DNA of 64,000 bases from Tridacna crocea (GCA_943736015.1 OX031062.1:56470962-56534961); one strand, 5' to 3'. Counted from the first letter of the stretch, positions 20,806 through 32,238 are shown. The notes: generated by a model not told the origin, from the sequence alone. Program-made: numbers and translations.

Positions 20806-22227
20806 ACAAGAGATGTTTGTAAAACATGTATGCCCCCCTAATGGCATCCAATGTGATTATTAACTCTTACGTTCAAAGTGTAAAAACGAACAAAGGGTAA
20901 TTACTCAAAAATTATTAATGATAAATTAACAAATTAATCTTGGGCACTGCACTTCCCATTTATGTGAACTATCAACTTTTAAAGTTTCATGATTTTACAT
21001 CACATACTTTTTGAGTTTTGCTCCGGAAAAAATAAGTACGAAAATTAACAAAGGGCAGTAATTGCAAAAATATAATGGGCAGAGTTATGGTTCTTGTGGA
21101 ATGCACTTCTCCTGAATAAGATCTATCCACATATAAGGTTTCAAGATGATACCTGAAAAACCTTTTGAGTTATGCTCTGGACAAAAATTAAGTATGAAAA
21201 TCAACAAAGGGCAATAACTCCAAAAATATAATGGGCAGAGTTATGGTTCTTGTGCACTGCACTTCTCCTTAATAAGATTAATCCACCTATGAGGTTTCAA
21301 GGTGATACCTGAAATACTTTTTGAGTTATGCTCCAGACAAAAATTAAGTGTGAAAATCAACAAAGGGCAATAACTCCATTAATATGATGGGCAGAGTTAT
21401 TGTTCTTGTGCACTGCACTTCTCCTTTATGAGATCTATCCACCTATGTAGTTTCAAGATAATACCTAAAATACTTTTTGAGTTAAGCTCCGGACAAAAAT
21501 TAAGTCTGAAAATCAACAAAGGGCAATAACTCCAAAAATATTATAGGCAGAGTTATGGTACTTGTGCACTGCACTTTTCCTTAATAAGATCTATTTACAT
21601 ATGAGGTTTCAAGGTGATACCTGAAATACTTTTTGAGTTATGCTACGGACAAAAATTAAATATGAAAAACAAACAAAGGGCAATAACTCCAAAAATATGA
21701 TGGGCAGAGTTATGGTACTTATGCACTGCACTTGTCCTTAATGAGATCTATCCACCTATGAAGTTTCAAGGTGATACCTAAAATACTTTTTGAGTTATGC
21801 TCCGGACAAAAATTAAGTAAAAAAATCGACAAAGGGCAATAACTCCAAAAATATGATGGGCAGAGTTATGGTTCTTGTACACTGCACTTCTCCTTAATAA
21901 GATCTATCAACCTATGTAGTTTCAAGATGATACGTGAAATAATTTGTGAGTTTTGCTCCGGACAAAAATAAAGTATAAAAATCAACAAAGGGCAATAACT
22001 CCAAAAATACGATGGGCAGAGTTATGGTTCTTGTACACTGCACTTCTCCTTAATGAGATCTATCCACCTATGAAGTTTCAAGATGATACCTGAAATACTT
22101 TTTGAGTTATGCTCCGGACAAACATGTGGTCTACGGACCGACAGACCAACCGACGGAACGACCGACCGACGGACAGACCGACAAGTGCAAAGCAATATAC
22201 CCCCATTTCTTTGAAAGGGGGGCATAA
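20806..22227 (+). mobile_element. Pearl-like tandem-repeat element, copy 1
   Basis: It begins ACAAGAGATGTTTGTAAAAC, has a GTATGCCCCCC motif, about seven tandem units of ~156 bp (GGGCAGAGTTATGG recurs near 21077, 21233, 21389, 21545, 21702, 21859, 22013), and then an ACCG/ACGG-type microsatellite at 22137-22188. It ends AAAGGGGGGCATAAT. This plan (flank, ~160-bp repeats, tetranucleotide microsatellite, flank) is that of the bivalve pearl elements. No coding frame. Inserted in the left LTR of element 2. Confidence 0.8.
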
Positions 22228-22564
22228 TTATTTTAACTGACATATCTATATTCTGATTCAAAACCAACACTTTTCACCAATTCTGTATTTTCAAAGCCAC
22301 AAGTCTTAAGTTCAAAATCCTTATTCACCAAGTTAGTTATTCCTATTTATTTTACCTTGGAAACTTCTAGATAAGTCTTTTCTAGAAAGATGATATTGTG
22401 GATTGGTAAACAAATTGATAAACAAATTCTTTACAAACAACCTTTTCTAAAACGAACCGCAATGAAAAACCCAATGAATGTTCTTTATGCTTCTAAAATA
22501 CCATGTACATAGAGTGAAAATGATAGTGAAAACAGGTTACATGTATATCCTATATACATAAGAC
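22228..22564 (-). repeat. Element 2 left LTR, third segment
   Basis: Aligns with 28360-28640: TTTTCACCAATTCTGTATT, AGTTCAAAATCC, TTTTCTAGAAA, AATGTTCTTTATG, GTGAAAACAGGTTACATGTA. A minus-strand purine tract (AGGAGGGGGAGT, complement of 22563-22576) marks the internal boundary. Confidence 0.8.
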
Positions 22565-23344
22565 TCCCCCTCCTAAAGGAAAAGAAAATGTTAAGAGTTA
22601 AAACTTTCTTTTGTTAGAATACAAAACATGTCATTACACAATTGTACATGAAAATACATTATAAATAAAAACAGTTGTTAAAATATTTACAAGTTAAACT
22701 AGACAATGCATCAGGGATAATATCATCAGGGGTAATATTATTTCCTACCTTTTTTGATATCCATATTATATACCTGTATAAACAAGTCTCGATGGGGTAA
22801 AAACTGAATCTTGTTTTTCATTTTTGATCACTATAAACAATGATGGGTGCTATAGAAGACGACAATAGAAGATCAGGAATGAGTGATAAACACTCTTTTT
22901 CTGTTGTTGAGTAGTTTTTGTTGGTGTTTGTTGAACCTTTTAGAAAAATAACTAAGTGGATGATCACCATAACAATCCAGTATCACTAGCATCTACTGCA
23001 AGCTTAAATTCTTTTCCAAAATTACGAGCTAAGACCTGGTTCACTTTTGATTCTAGCTTCCACTTTATCGAAGCTTTTCTACAATCATAATACCATAAAT
23101 ATTTTTTGGCGTTTGCTGAGAAGACTTGTCAGTGGATCAGCAATTACAGAAAAATTACCAAGAATTTCCTGTAGTAACCAGCCTTAACAAGAAATCTCAT
23201 ATGTTGTATTTTGCATGGAAGTACAGGAAAATCAGAAATCGCCTTTACTTTAGCTTCTACAGGTTTTACACATGCTTGTTAAAAAACATGACAAAAAATG
23301 TTAAACTAGCATGACAAAATTCACTTTTTACAAGATTAATTGTT
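22565..23344 (-). pseudogene. Element 2 reverse transcriptase end and RNase H remnants
   Basis: On the minus strand, short frames resemble element 1: the SEFCHA segment just left of the pearl insertion, the RT connection around 23150-23280 (TACTACAGGAAATTC), and an RNase H start with a VDAS-like stretch near 22990-23010. Many indels and stops are present, and the end of RNase H is missing or unrecognisable. Confidence 0.65.
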
Positions 23345-24746
23345 AATTATGCCCCCCTTTCGAAGAAATGGGGGTATATTCCTTTGCACTTGTCGGTCGG
23401 TCCGTCGGTCTGTCGGTCCGTCCGTAGACCTGGTTTGTCCGGAGTATAACTCAAAAAGTATTTCAGGTATCATCTTGAAACTTCATAGGTATATAGATCT
23501 CATTAAGGAGAAGTGCAGTGCAGAAGAACCATAACTCTGCCCATCATATTTTTGGAGTTATTGCCCTTTGTTGATTTTCATAGTTAATTTTTGTCCGGAG
23601 CATTTCTCAAAAACTATATTAGGTATCATCTTGAAACTACATAGGTGGATAGATCTCATTAAGGACAAGTGCAGTGTACAAGAACATAACTCTGCCCATC
23701 GTATTTTTGGAGTTATTGCCCTTTGTTGATTTTCATACTTAATTTTTGTCCGGAGCATAACTCTAAAAGTATTTTAGGTATCACCTTGAAACTTCATAGG
23801 TGGATAGATCTCATTAAGGACAAGTGCAGTGCATAAGTACCATAACTCTGCCCATAATATTTTTGGAGTTATTGCCCTTTGTTGATTTTCATATTTAATT
23901 TTTGTCCGTAGCATAACTCAAAAAGTATTTCAGGTATCATCTTGAAACTACATAGGTGGATAGATCTCAGTAAGGAGAAGTGCAGTGCACAAGAACAATA
24001 ACTCTGCCCATCATATTTTTGGAGTTATTGCCCTTTGTTGATTTTCATAGTTAATTTTGTCCGTAGCATAACTCTAAAAGTATTTCAGGTATTATCTTAA
24101 AACCTCATAGGTGGATAGATCTTACTAAGGAGAAGTGCAGTGCATAAGTACCATAACTCTGCCCATAATATTTTTTGAGTTTTTGCCCTTTGTTGATTTT
24201 CATAGTTAATTTTTGTCCGGAGCATAACTCAAAAATTATTAGAGGTATCACCTTGAAACCTCATAGGTGGATTAACCTTATTAAGGAGAAGTGCAGTGCA
24301 CAAGAACCATAACTCTGCCCATCATATTTTTGGAGTTATTGCCCTTTGTTGATTTTCATACTTAATTTTTGTCCAGAGCATAACTCAAAAGGTTTTTCAG
24401 GTATCATCTTGAAACTTTATATATGGATAGATCTTATTCAGGAGAAGTGCGTTGCACAAGAACCATAACTCTGCCCATTATATTTTTGCAATTACTGCCC
24501 TTTTTTTATTTTCTTACTTATTTTTTTTTCCGGAGCATAACTCAAAAAGTATGTGAGGTAAAATCATGAAACTTTAAAAGTTGACAGTTCACATAAAAGG
24601 GAAGTGCAGTGCCCAAGAATTGTTAATTTATCATTAATAATTTTTGAGTAATTACCCTTTGTTTGTTTTTACACTTTGAACGTAAGAGTTTATAATCACA
24701 TTGGATGCAATTAGGGGGGCATACATGTTTTACAAACATCTCTTGT
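23345..24746 (-). mobile_element. Pearl-like tandem-repeat element, copy 2 (inverted)
   Basis: Reverse complement of copy 1: ATTATGCCCCCCTTTCG, microsatellite at 23390-23430, about seven ~155-bp units, then GGGGGGCATACATG and the end ACATCTCTTGT. It splits the element 2 RT frame right after the codons for FFDRLSKAK; the coding similarity resumes at 23344. Confidence 0.8.
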
Positions 24747-25213
24747 TTGGCTTTACTTAGTCTGTCAAAAAAAATTCGCTGATAATCTTTAGATCGTTCA
24801 TCCCAATCATTGCTGTGAATGATGACATCGATGTTGGCACTACAGTCGTTCAATCCAGATATTATCATGTTAATAAGACGTTGAAATGTTGAAATCACTA
24901 TAGCTCTTTCAGTGAGAGGAATATGCCAAAATCCATTTAGAAGATCAAATTTGGCAACACATTTTTTATGAGTAATATTGTTAATACAGTCATCTTCTCT
25001 TGGCACTGGAAACGAAACAGTCGTGGTCACAGTATAAGCTTTTCTATAGTCAGTGCACCTACGAAAAGTTCCATCTGGCGTTGGAACAAGGAAACAGTGA
25101 GAAGTCCATCCACTTTGATTAGGTTTAATAAAGTCATACTCCAATAGATACTTGATTTCCTCTCTACGATGCTCCAGATTCTTGGGATTCATTCGATATG
25201 GATGTTGTTTCAC
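24747..25213 (-). pseudogene. Element 2 reverse transcriptase, N-terminal half
   Basis: Starts KQHPYRMNP and runs through the CTDYRKA and KFDLLNGFWHIPLTE motifs, parallel to element 1. A deletion removes the stretch that in element 1 carries the MPFGM motif. The catalytic YIDD box has decayed to NIDV, so the enzyme would be dead even without the pearl insertion. Confidence 0.82.
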
Positions 25214-25299
25214 CGGATTTGAATTTTCAATCTCAACATCATGGTATATTGTATCTGTCCGTGTTGGAATATCAGGGAACAGGTGCTCGTATTCAGAAA

Positions 25300-25860
25300 T
25301 TAACTTTTTAATTCATCTATTTTATTATAATCTAAATGTGAAAGTTTTTTCTCTTCATTTCTTAAAATGTGAGAATCCTGAAGTTTTGAAAAAATAGGGT
25401 TAGACTTATCAAAGTTCATTTCTTCACAATGTATGTCATCATGGTTAATGTGATTTTGATTTTGAGGCATTGAGGTAATTACATTCATTGGTGAAATATT
25501 GAATTATCACTATCAACATATTCTTTTAGGATATCAATGTGACATAATTGCTTTTGCTTTTGCCTGTCTTAAGCTGTTATCACGTTATTTAAGTCATTGA
25601 CCTTTTTCATTACTGTGTAGGGACCAAAATTTCTTGCTAGTAGACTCTTACCAGGAATTGGTAGAAAAGCTAAAACTTTATCTGCAGGTTTAGAATTTCT
25701 TTCTATATCATTCTTGTCATATCTTTCTTTCATTTTACATTAAGTTTTCTCTAAATGATTAAATATTTTGTGATAGATTCTATTGATACCTACATGACCT
25801 GACATAGGTGTTTCATGAGCTTAATATCTCTGATATATAAGATTTAGGAACGACGACTTG
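25300..25860 (-). pseudogene. Element 2 integrase remnants and linker to RT
   Basis: From the right: part of the zinc domain (a HETPMSGHVGIN-like stretch near 25775-25830), then directly the C-terminal GPY/F module (RNFGPYTV-like, near 25610-25640), then the linker 25300-25488 (LRNEEKKLSHLD). The catalytic DDE core of about 200 residues is deleted. The order integrase-linker-RT agrees with element 1. Confidence 0.7.
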
Positions 25861-26229
25861 ATGATCTACCACCTACCCATCATCAACAGAGACTTCAGAA
25901 GGGCTCCACTTTCTCATTAATACTCGTATTTTATTTTTTTTTTATTTATGTAAAACAGACAGTTCCTGTGAAAGATCAGTTTCACTTACAGCTTTTTGAG
26001 ATAAAGGTACAAGTTCTGGATAATTGTGTTGGTTTTCGGCTAGTTTTGACCTTGACGTTGTATCATGGCCCTCATTACCTATATAGATGAAGATGTATAA
26101 CCAAATTCTGATAAATTATGTCTAGAATTTGTCTGATTTTCAGACGGGTTTTATAGATCTGTTAATTTAACTTTTGGAGAAATGCCCCAACAAAGAATTA
26201 GATAAGTCAATATCTGGCTGATTTTCAGT

Positions 26230-26585
26230 CGAAATGGCTCTCTGTTCCATTGCTCTAGTAACTACACATGGCGGGGGTGTAAAGGCCGGGAATTCCTTCC
26301 TCAATTGGATAGGATGATTGTTGCATGCAAGGTGTGTTAGTTACATAGGGATAAACACTTACCTTATCTCCGGCTAAACCATTGCCTTATCTCCGGCTAA
26401 ACCATTGCCTTATAACAAATGAACACATTTAAACATTTTTTTTTTAAAACAGGTTACTGAAGTCTTCTCAGAAAAACGCGGGACGTCTGCCAAAATAAGA
26501 GATTGAGAAGCTCCAGTATCGGGTGATATTTTGATATGGGTGTACTGGGCAGAATCACTTTCTAGTGACACAAAACCATCTCAAA
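26230..26585 (-). pseudogene. Element 2 protease remnant
   Basis: The codons for DTGAS are at 26520-26506 on the minus strand, in a context (SRDTGASQSL-like) shared with element 1. Frame breaks and small tandem insertions (CTTATCTCCGGCTAAACCATTGC repeated near 26363-26408) disrupt the rest. Confidence 0.6.
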
Positions 26586-26589
26586 AGAC

Positions 26590-27930
26590 TGGTTCATAAA
26601 CTTCCATTACAGTATCATTCTCAGGTACTTTGGCCTGGACAAAGGTTTAGTCTTTAAAACATTACTGAGGTGTAGACTTAAATGAAGTGAAGCCTGTAGG
26701 CTTAAAATTTCTTGTTTTCCCTGTTTTCTTTTTAAAACAGGATATTCAGAAATAATATGTCCTGATTCTGTGCAATATTTACAATTGGGTCTAGATAAAC
26801 GATTTTGGCCTTTGGCTACTTTTGGGACTATTCTAATTAGAATTGTCATTATGTTGATTAAAATTTGGTTTAAGATCACTATACGAATAAAACGGTCGCC
26901 GAAGGTTTGTTTTGCTAATAAAAGAGAGTCTATGGGTCAAGGCAAAGTTGTCTGCTAAGAAAGCACCTTCTTCTAAAGTTTCAACTTCTTTCTCCTCTTA
27001 GAAGTGTTTAAATCTGAATCGCTGCACCTTTGACATTCTTCAGCTAACAATTGTCTAAGTTTCCATGATCTGAATCTATTTTCTATCAATGGCACCACCC
27101 ATCAAATAAATGTCCTTTAGTTCTAGTAGATTCAACATGGGTTTGGCCAGTCTCTTGTTACATGCTTCAGTTACCAATTCATAAGCCTTTAGAATCAACT
27201 CTTGAACATTGTCATAATGAGAGAACTCCTCACTACTTGGTGGAGAAAAAATATCGCAAGCCTTTCCAGTTACGACTCTTTGCAAAGGTCCAGTGCTCTT
27301 TTGGCCACTTCAAGTTATCGGCAAATCTTTCAATATGTGAAAAGTAATTATCAACTTCCTGTTCTTGAAATGGTGAAACAAGTCTGAGGAGTTTTGTTAT
27401 GTCAAAATCATTAGTCATGACGCAAAGATGGGTTTACTTTTATTTTCTATTTCTAATTCTTTCATTCTCAACTTGGGTTTCTCTCTTTCGTCTAATTCAA
27501 CATGCATTTTTAACTCATTTTTTTCATCCTTTCTTCTTGCTCTAATTGTTTTTCTTTCATCCTTTCTTTTTTTTCTAATTTCAATATCATTTTTTTTTCT
27601 TCATCATCTTCTTCTTTCTTCATCTTCTTCTCCTTCTTTCATCTTTTCTTCTTTTTCTATAATTTCAATTTTTCTAACTCAATATTAGTTTTAATGTCTG
27701 TCTGAGACACAAGAACATGAAACAGTGCATATGAGTCAAGTATTTCTTTATCAACTGATAATTGAACAACAGCTTTCATGCTTTTACATTGCACCTTTAA
27801 TGGCAGTCAGTTTATAATGAGTAGCAAAATGTAATAAATCAGACTTTTTTGCCAAAGTCAACAACTCCTAAGAAGCGTCAGAAATTAATTCTTTAAGATC
27901 AAAAGACAACATGATTGCTATTTGCTGGTT
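26590..27930 (-). pseudogene. Element 2 gag remnant
   Basis: Capsid-like segments (LVSPFQEQEVDNYFSHIERF near 27300-27400; VQELILKAYELV near 27180-27215) and a zinc knuckle near 26770-26815. In the knuckle the last cysteine is replaced by tyrosine (CKYC...H...EYP). The charged N-terminal coil is encoded by a TTC/TCT-rich plus strand at 27540-27665. Multiple stops. Confidence 0.7.
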
Positions 27931-28043
27931 CAGTAGAAATAAAACTATTATTATTATCAATATTATTATTATCATCTAACAAACTTTATACTGATGCAAG
28001 TTCAAAATAATCTCGAAGGTTATTCAAAATGACTACATGATCA

Positions 28044-28061
28044 ATCGCGGACGAGCTCCCA
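28044..28061 (-). promoter_or_regulatory. Element 2 primer binding site
   Basis: The minus-strand 18-mer TGGGAGCTCGTCCGCGAT differs from the element 1 tRNA-Pro site at two positions and lies five bases from the LTR edge. Confidence 0.8.
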
Positions 28062-28066
28062 ATTTC

Positions 28067-28652
28067 TGTTACGAGACAAGCGTAATGAGAAAGAAAACCA
28101 GTAACAATCCTTTAACAATAAACAATATTTATAAATGCATAAAGACACACAAGTACAATGAGAGGTAAAGTTAAAATTTGACAATTTTAATCTTAGGACA
28201 AGACATACAATAAGTCCCTCGAAATTAACAAAATTTATGTTTAGAAAGAAATTTCTGGTTCCTAAAACCTAAATTAACAATAGTTTTGACTTGCAAATAG
28301 ATATATGCAACCTGAATAAGAACTAATGATTCCATTTTGCACATATATATCCCAATTTAAATTCAGCACCTTTCACTAATTCTGTATCCTCAGAGGCACA
28401 AGCCTCAGTTCAAAATCCTAAATCCACCAATTAAAACACTCCTATTTATATCAGCTTGGAAAATTCTAGATTACCGTAGTCTTTCTAGAAACATGACAAC
28501 AGCTTGTTTACTAGCAACCTCATTCTAAAAATCACCACAGTGGAAAAACCAATGACTGTTCTTTATGTTTCAACAATACTAGTATTCTGTATATAGAGTG
28601 AATGGGATAATGAAAACAGGTTACATGTAGATCCTATTTACATTGAATAACA
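28067..28652 (-). repeat. Element 2 right LTR (5' LTR of the element)
   Basis: Uninterrupted 586-bp LTR, TGTTACGAG at the left and ..ATTGAATAACA at the right on the plus strand (TG..CA on the minus). It serves as template for recognising the fragmented left LTR. Confidence 0.8.
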
Positions 28653-29090
28653 AAAAGACGCATTCGGTTGAAGTGCAACTATAGGCCACTGGACATATTT
28701 TTGATTGAATGAAACTGCAGAGCTCTGGATCTGCATTTCGAAGAACAGCAAATATCAAAGATGGTGATTATCACTCATTTTGCCTTGTGGCAAAAAAGCA
28801 ACAGTGTGACAGCTTTTTCAATCTTCTATCAATTTTGGACGCGGTGATCACAACATAGAATCAATGTCCTTTAGCGGACGATGTAGATTATGATGGGACT
28901 GGCAATCTGATATTGATTCTACACTGTCTTTTTCTGCGATATCATTTTGCCTGCACACAGAACTTTGAAATCATATTAGTTGTGTGTTTATCATTGGTTT
29001 GAAGTTTTTCATCCAATTACAAAATTTGATTCACAGATTTTAAACACCCTGTTTTAACCTTTATTCAAATCTCTTGGCAAACACAATGGG
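28653..29090. other. Non-coding spacer
   Basis: Contains a family F piece near 28865-28935 (GCGGACGATGTAGAT, TTGATTCTACACTGTC). Nothing else is supported. Confidence 0.4.
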
Positions 29091-29170
29091 ATGCTGATAT
29101 TTATAACGGGTTACGTTCAGTTGAACCGGTCCTAGATGAATGGTATCCCGCTTACAGGTGCATTCGCTGA

Positions 29171-29605
29171 GAGGATGTAATAGATACCCGCTGTGGAATT
29201 GGACACACACTTTTGATACATTCCTTGCTGTTAACAAGTGACGAGACACCAGATTGCACTCCATGCAATGCACAATTTTCTGTTGAACACATTTTTCTTG
29301 ACTTTATTGATCTTCATCCACTTCATTCCAAACATTTTATAGCTGATGGTATGAGAGCTTTCTTTGATTCTGTCACAATTGAGGCAATTATTGCTTTCCT
29401 TAAAGTGATTGGACTCAATACAAAACTGCGATGCTGTTTTAAAACATTTTATTCTTATGTAGATATTTTTTCCTATCATTGTATACTATCTAGTTTATTT
29501 CCCTATGTATATAATATTTCATTATACATCTTTTATTATGTGTTCATTATCCATAGTTTTACATTCTATTTATATCATTTTTTTCACTTCTATGGCTTAT
29601 CTTGA
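29171..29605 (+). pseudogene. Non-LTR retrotransposon (LINE) pol, C-terminal end
   Basis: The frame reads through RCGIGHTLLIHSLLL, a C-x2-C pair (DCTPCN), VEHIFLDF and later IIAFLKVIGL. This is the typical end of LINE polyproteins after RNase H (RIGHT..TH..LL, C..C, VEHI, FLKEIGL). It is 5'-truncated; a TGA lies just upstream at about 29168. The last third, rich in Phe and Tyr, is probably 3'UTR read-through. Confidence 0.75.
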
Positions 29606-30055
29606 ATGATCTATGAACTCGCATGTAAATGAATCAGTAATTCTACAAAAGGTCACTTTAGTTTAGTTGTGGTTTTATATGGATACTACATGCGTTTGTT
29701 TGGAAGTTTCATCTGTATACTGTATACATTATCAAACATTCAAATACATAAGTTTATCAAATGCAAATAAATTCCAGCAAAACTGTCGCCAATGACGGAT
29801 CGAGGCATACTAGAAAAGTTTTCGATCCGTTCAGGGGCTTTTCTTCAGGAAATTGAACCTTACACAAAATTATTATAAGTTTCAACCCCATTTTTTGTGT
29901 CAAATTGGACTATTTTATCTTCTATCTCTACATATATACTTTATTTTATTTTCATTATAGTACATGTATCATTTCATAACACATCCATCTTTTATCATAA
30001 TTATACTCATGACTTACCCTCCTACATCTATTCTTTCCTTTTGTTGCTTCTTTAT

Positions 30056-30143
30056 TGCGCGCTAAATGACTTTGGATGTCGATGCGCCATAAAACACCAT
30101 ACATTCTTCTTCTTCTCCTTCTTCTTCTTCTTCTTCTTCTAAT
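30056..30143 (+). repeat. LINE 3' tail with (TTC)n
   Basis: GCGCGCTAAATGAC..TGTCGATGCGCCATAAA followed by about eleven TTC/TCC units. The tail is shared with 13794 and probably ends the LINE at 29171. Confidence 0.65.
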
Positions 30144-30289
30144 TTTTTCATTATCGTCTATAATCAAGTAATTACCGTAATTTCGTTTATAATAAGTGAG
30201 AAATTAACTCGGTTAGGTGAAGATTTACAAGAAACACGTTAATTAGTTTAAGAATTTTGAAACAAAAATCTGTTGAAGAAAACCCAAAA

Positions 30290-30370
30290 AGCTCAAGTGG
30301 TACAGCATACCACTTGTAAACGTCGAGCCTCAGACCGCAGAACGGTCTGCAGGTTCCATTCATATGGCTG
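30290..30370 (+). repeat. tRNA-like SINE head, degenerate
   Basis: An A-box-like GCTCAAGTGGTACAGCAT and a B-box-like GGTTCCATTC about 50 bp apart, with a short stem between. Not a functional tRNA gene: no acceptor stem pairing. Confidence 0.3.
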
Positions 30371-30753
30371 ACCAACTGATTTTCTATTCGTCGTCCAGAT
30401 TTGAAGTAAAGTAAAGCCTAGGTCACATGTGACCGGGCTATACACCGAGCATATTAAAGAGCCATGCGTAACTTAGGATATATTTCGTGCTGTATCTTGC
30501 ACTATTCCACGTAACCATTTAACGCCCAACTGAGGGCCTAGCCCACACAGGCAACCGATAGCGACTATAGATAATAAGAAAATTCAATCAATCAGCGGTT
30601 GAAAAGAAGCAAGTCTAAATTATGTTAGCTTTGTTTATTCATTCATTTCATTTTATTTTGACGATTGTGCAAGTTTTATTGCCATCTTCTTCCATTAACT
30701 CTACCTCGCAATGCCGGGAATTAACGACTCTGAAGAATAAGACTTTCGAAGAC

Positions 30754-30982
30754 TTAACCCATTACCAAACGACAATATTTAGGACTGATCCAAATTGAGT
30801 GCATTTACAGACGACAAAATAGAAGTGACTGAAAATTTGAAATTTGTATTGTGAAGGGTACAAAACATTGTGGGAAATGGAGAAAATGCTGGTTACCAGC
30901 ATTTTCTCCTTTTCCCACAATGTTTTCTAAAAGCTTCTTTCTTAGGGGCGTCAAAAGTAGGGATTGTGTGGTAATGGGTTAA
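30754..30982 (+). mobile_element. Family A TTAA MITE, well-preserved copy
   Basis: 229 bp flanked by TTAA. Terminal inverted repeat CCCATTACCAAACGAC / GTGTGGTAATGGG. The left arm has CCAAATTGA.TGCATTT.CAGACGAC. A palindrome of about 60 bp lies at 30846-30932 (GAGAAAATGCTGG / CCAGCATTTTCTC, AACATTGTGGGAAA / TTTCCCACAATGTT). The right arm has TTTCTTAGGGGCGTCAAAAG. TTAA target choice suggests a piggyBac-type transposase acting in trans. Non-coding; transcripts would fold into a long hairpin. Confidence 0.85.
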
Positions 30983-31120
30983 GAAAAGAAGGAATGCTGT
31001 TAATCAGCAGCTCTTTTTCCCACAATGTTTTCTCCATTCTCAAAAACAAGTACCAACATTTGAGCCACATTTTTAATGCCTTCGATTTGGACCAGCCTAT
31101 TTATCGTTTTATAAAGAGTA
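30983..31120 (-). repeat. Family A MITE, half copy
   Basis: Adjacent to the full copy. Retains CCCACAATGTTTTC, CATTTGAGCCACATTTTTAATG and a TTTATCGTTTTATAAAGAG end. Confidence 0.55.
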
Positions 31121-31594
31121 AGACAGAGAATAAATCAGATAATTTTCAGGATAAGAAAACAAAGGTCTGTTAGCTGGATGTGTTCTTCGAGTAGCAGAGT
31201 ATGGTCACTTATACTGCGAACAATGTAGCGCTTCGGTAACACAGCTTGTTCTTCCATGTAGTATTTTCGGGACACAAGCAGTACAACCGATACTAAAGGA
31301 TGCAAAACGATTGGCACATATATCCACTGCACTGTAGGCGCTGAAATCAAAATTAACAAGCAATTTCCTTGAAATGATATCCCCCGCCGAAAAAGACCGT
31401 TTTTGATACAAAAGTATAAGAGGTACTGTGTTTTGCATATGCATGTGGCCTTTTTGTTATTGGTCTATACATTAAGCTCCCTTGTTCCATGGCACGGGAT
31501 TTCATTACATAAAAAAAAAAAAAAACAACATAAAAAGAGGTCCATAACAAGATTATGCATTAAGTACCCTTTTTGCAGAACTCGGCATTTCATA

Positions 31595-31676
31595 AAATGA
31601 AAACAAATAAAGGAAATATACATAAAACCCCCTTTTATAGGGATTTTATGTATATTTCCTTTATTTGTTTTCATTT
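31595..31676. repeat. Near-perfect 82-bp hairpin
   Basis: Arms of about 33 bases (AAATGAAAACAAATAAAGG and its inverse CCTTTATTTGTTTTCATTT) flank a short loop with CCCCC. The right arm runs straight into CAG, forming a good splice-acceptor-like TTTTCATTTCAG before an open frame (31680-31920) of unknown value. Confidence 0.85.
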
Positions 31677-32162
31677 CAGGATTTCATATATGTGGGGAAA
31701 ACATGTATCAACGGACTATCCAATGGAAAATATGCATGAAGTTTCATCAATTTTTGTCAAGGACTTTAGAAGATATCCCTCTCACCATATAAGCCACCAC
31801 ACTGCTGCTATTTCAAGCAGAAAGCTAGAGACTAAAGTGTTGAAATTTGTAGCACCTGCCTGGGTAGCTGAATGGATATATGGTATTACTTGTGATCTAA
31901 AAGGTTTACGAACAGACTGAATCATGGAGAGAATGCAGATTACTCATTGGTCACTGGCTTTGATCAAGCAATAAAAATATGAAGTTCTATGAAAATATGT
32001 GCAAAAGTTGGAGATACACTGATAAAAAATTAAATTTGACACAAGTCCCCTTTTTCCATGATACAGTGATAAATTGCAAAACCCTGACAACATGTGCTAG
32101 GTCGCATGATCAGTGAAAATCTCATCCAAATCTAATGAGATATGTCCAGTTATTGAAGAGAT

Positions 32163-32238
32163 TCTGGTGAAAAATGAAATTATAACATAGTGTAAATACA
32201 TCTGGTGAAAAATGAAATTATAACATAGTGTAAATACA
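32163..32238 (+). repeat. 38-bp exact tandem duplication
   Basis: TCTGGTGAAAAATGAAATTA.. is present twice, back to back, without differences. Confidence 0.9.

Larger units (their letters stand above)
14468..28652 (-). mobile_element. Element 2: old Ty3/gypsy-type LTR retrotransposon carrying three later insertions
   Basis: The outer left LTR pieces (14468-14699, 20767-20805, 22228-22564) align to the intact right LTR (28067-28652), both ending TGTTACGAG on the plus strand. Between them, on the minus strand, lie a degraded primer site, gag with zinc knuckle, a DTGAS protease, integrase remnants, reverse transcriptase and RNase H remnants. Three insertions interrupt it: element 1 (14700-20766), a pearl-like element (20806-22227) and its inverted sibling (23345-24746). 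No matching target duplication was found outside the LTRs. It cannot encode working proteins. Confidence 0.8.

Noticed and set aside
20806..22227. Regular ~156-bp repeats as a CRISPR array
   Set aside because: Repeats are long, diverged, without unique spacers, and belong to a eukaryotic tandem-repeat element.
29955..30142. Phe-rich plus-strand frame
   Set aside because: AT-rich LINE 3' sequence plus the TTC repeat.
30107..30167. Arg-rich minus-strand frame
   Set aside because: It is the translated (TTC)n tail of the LINE.
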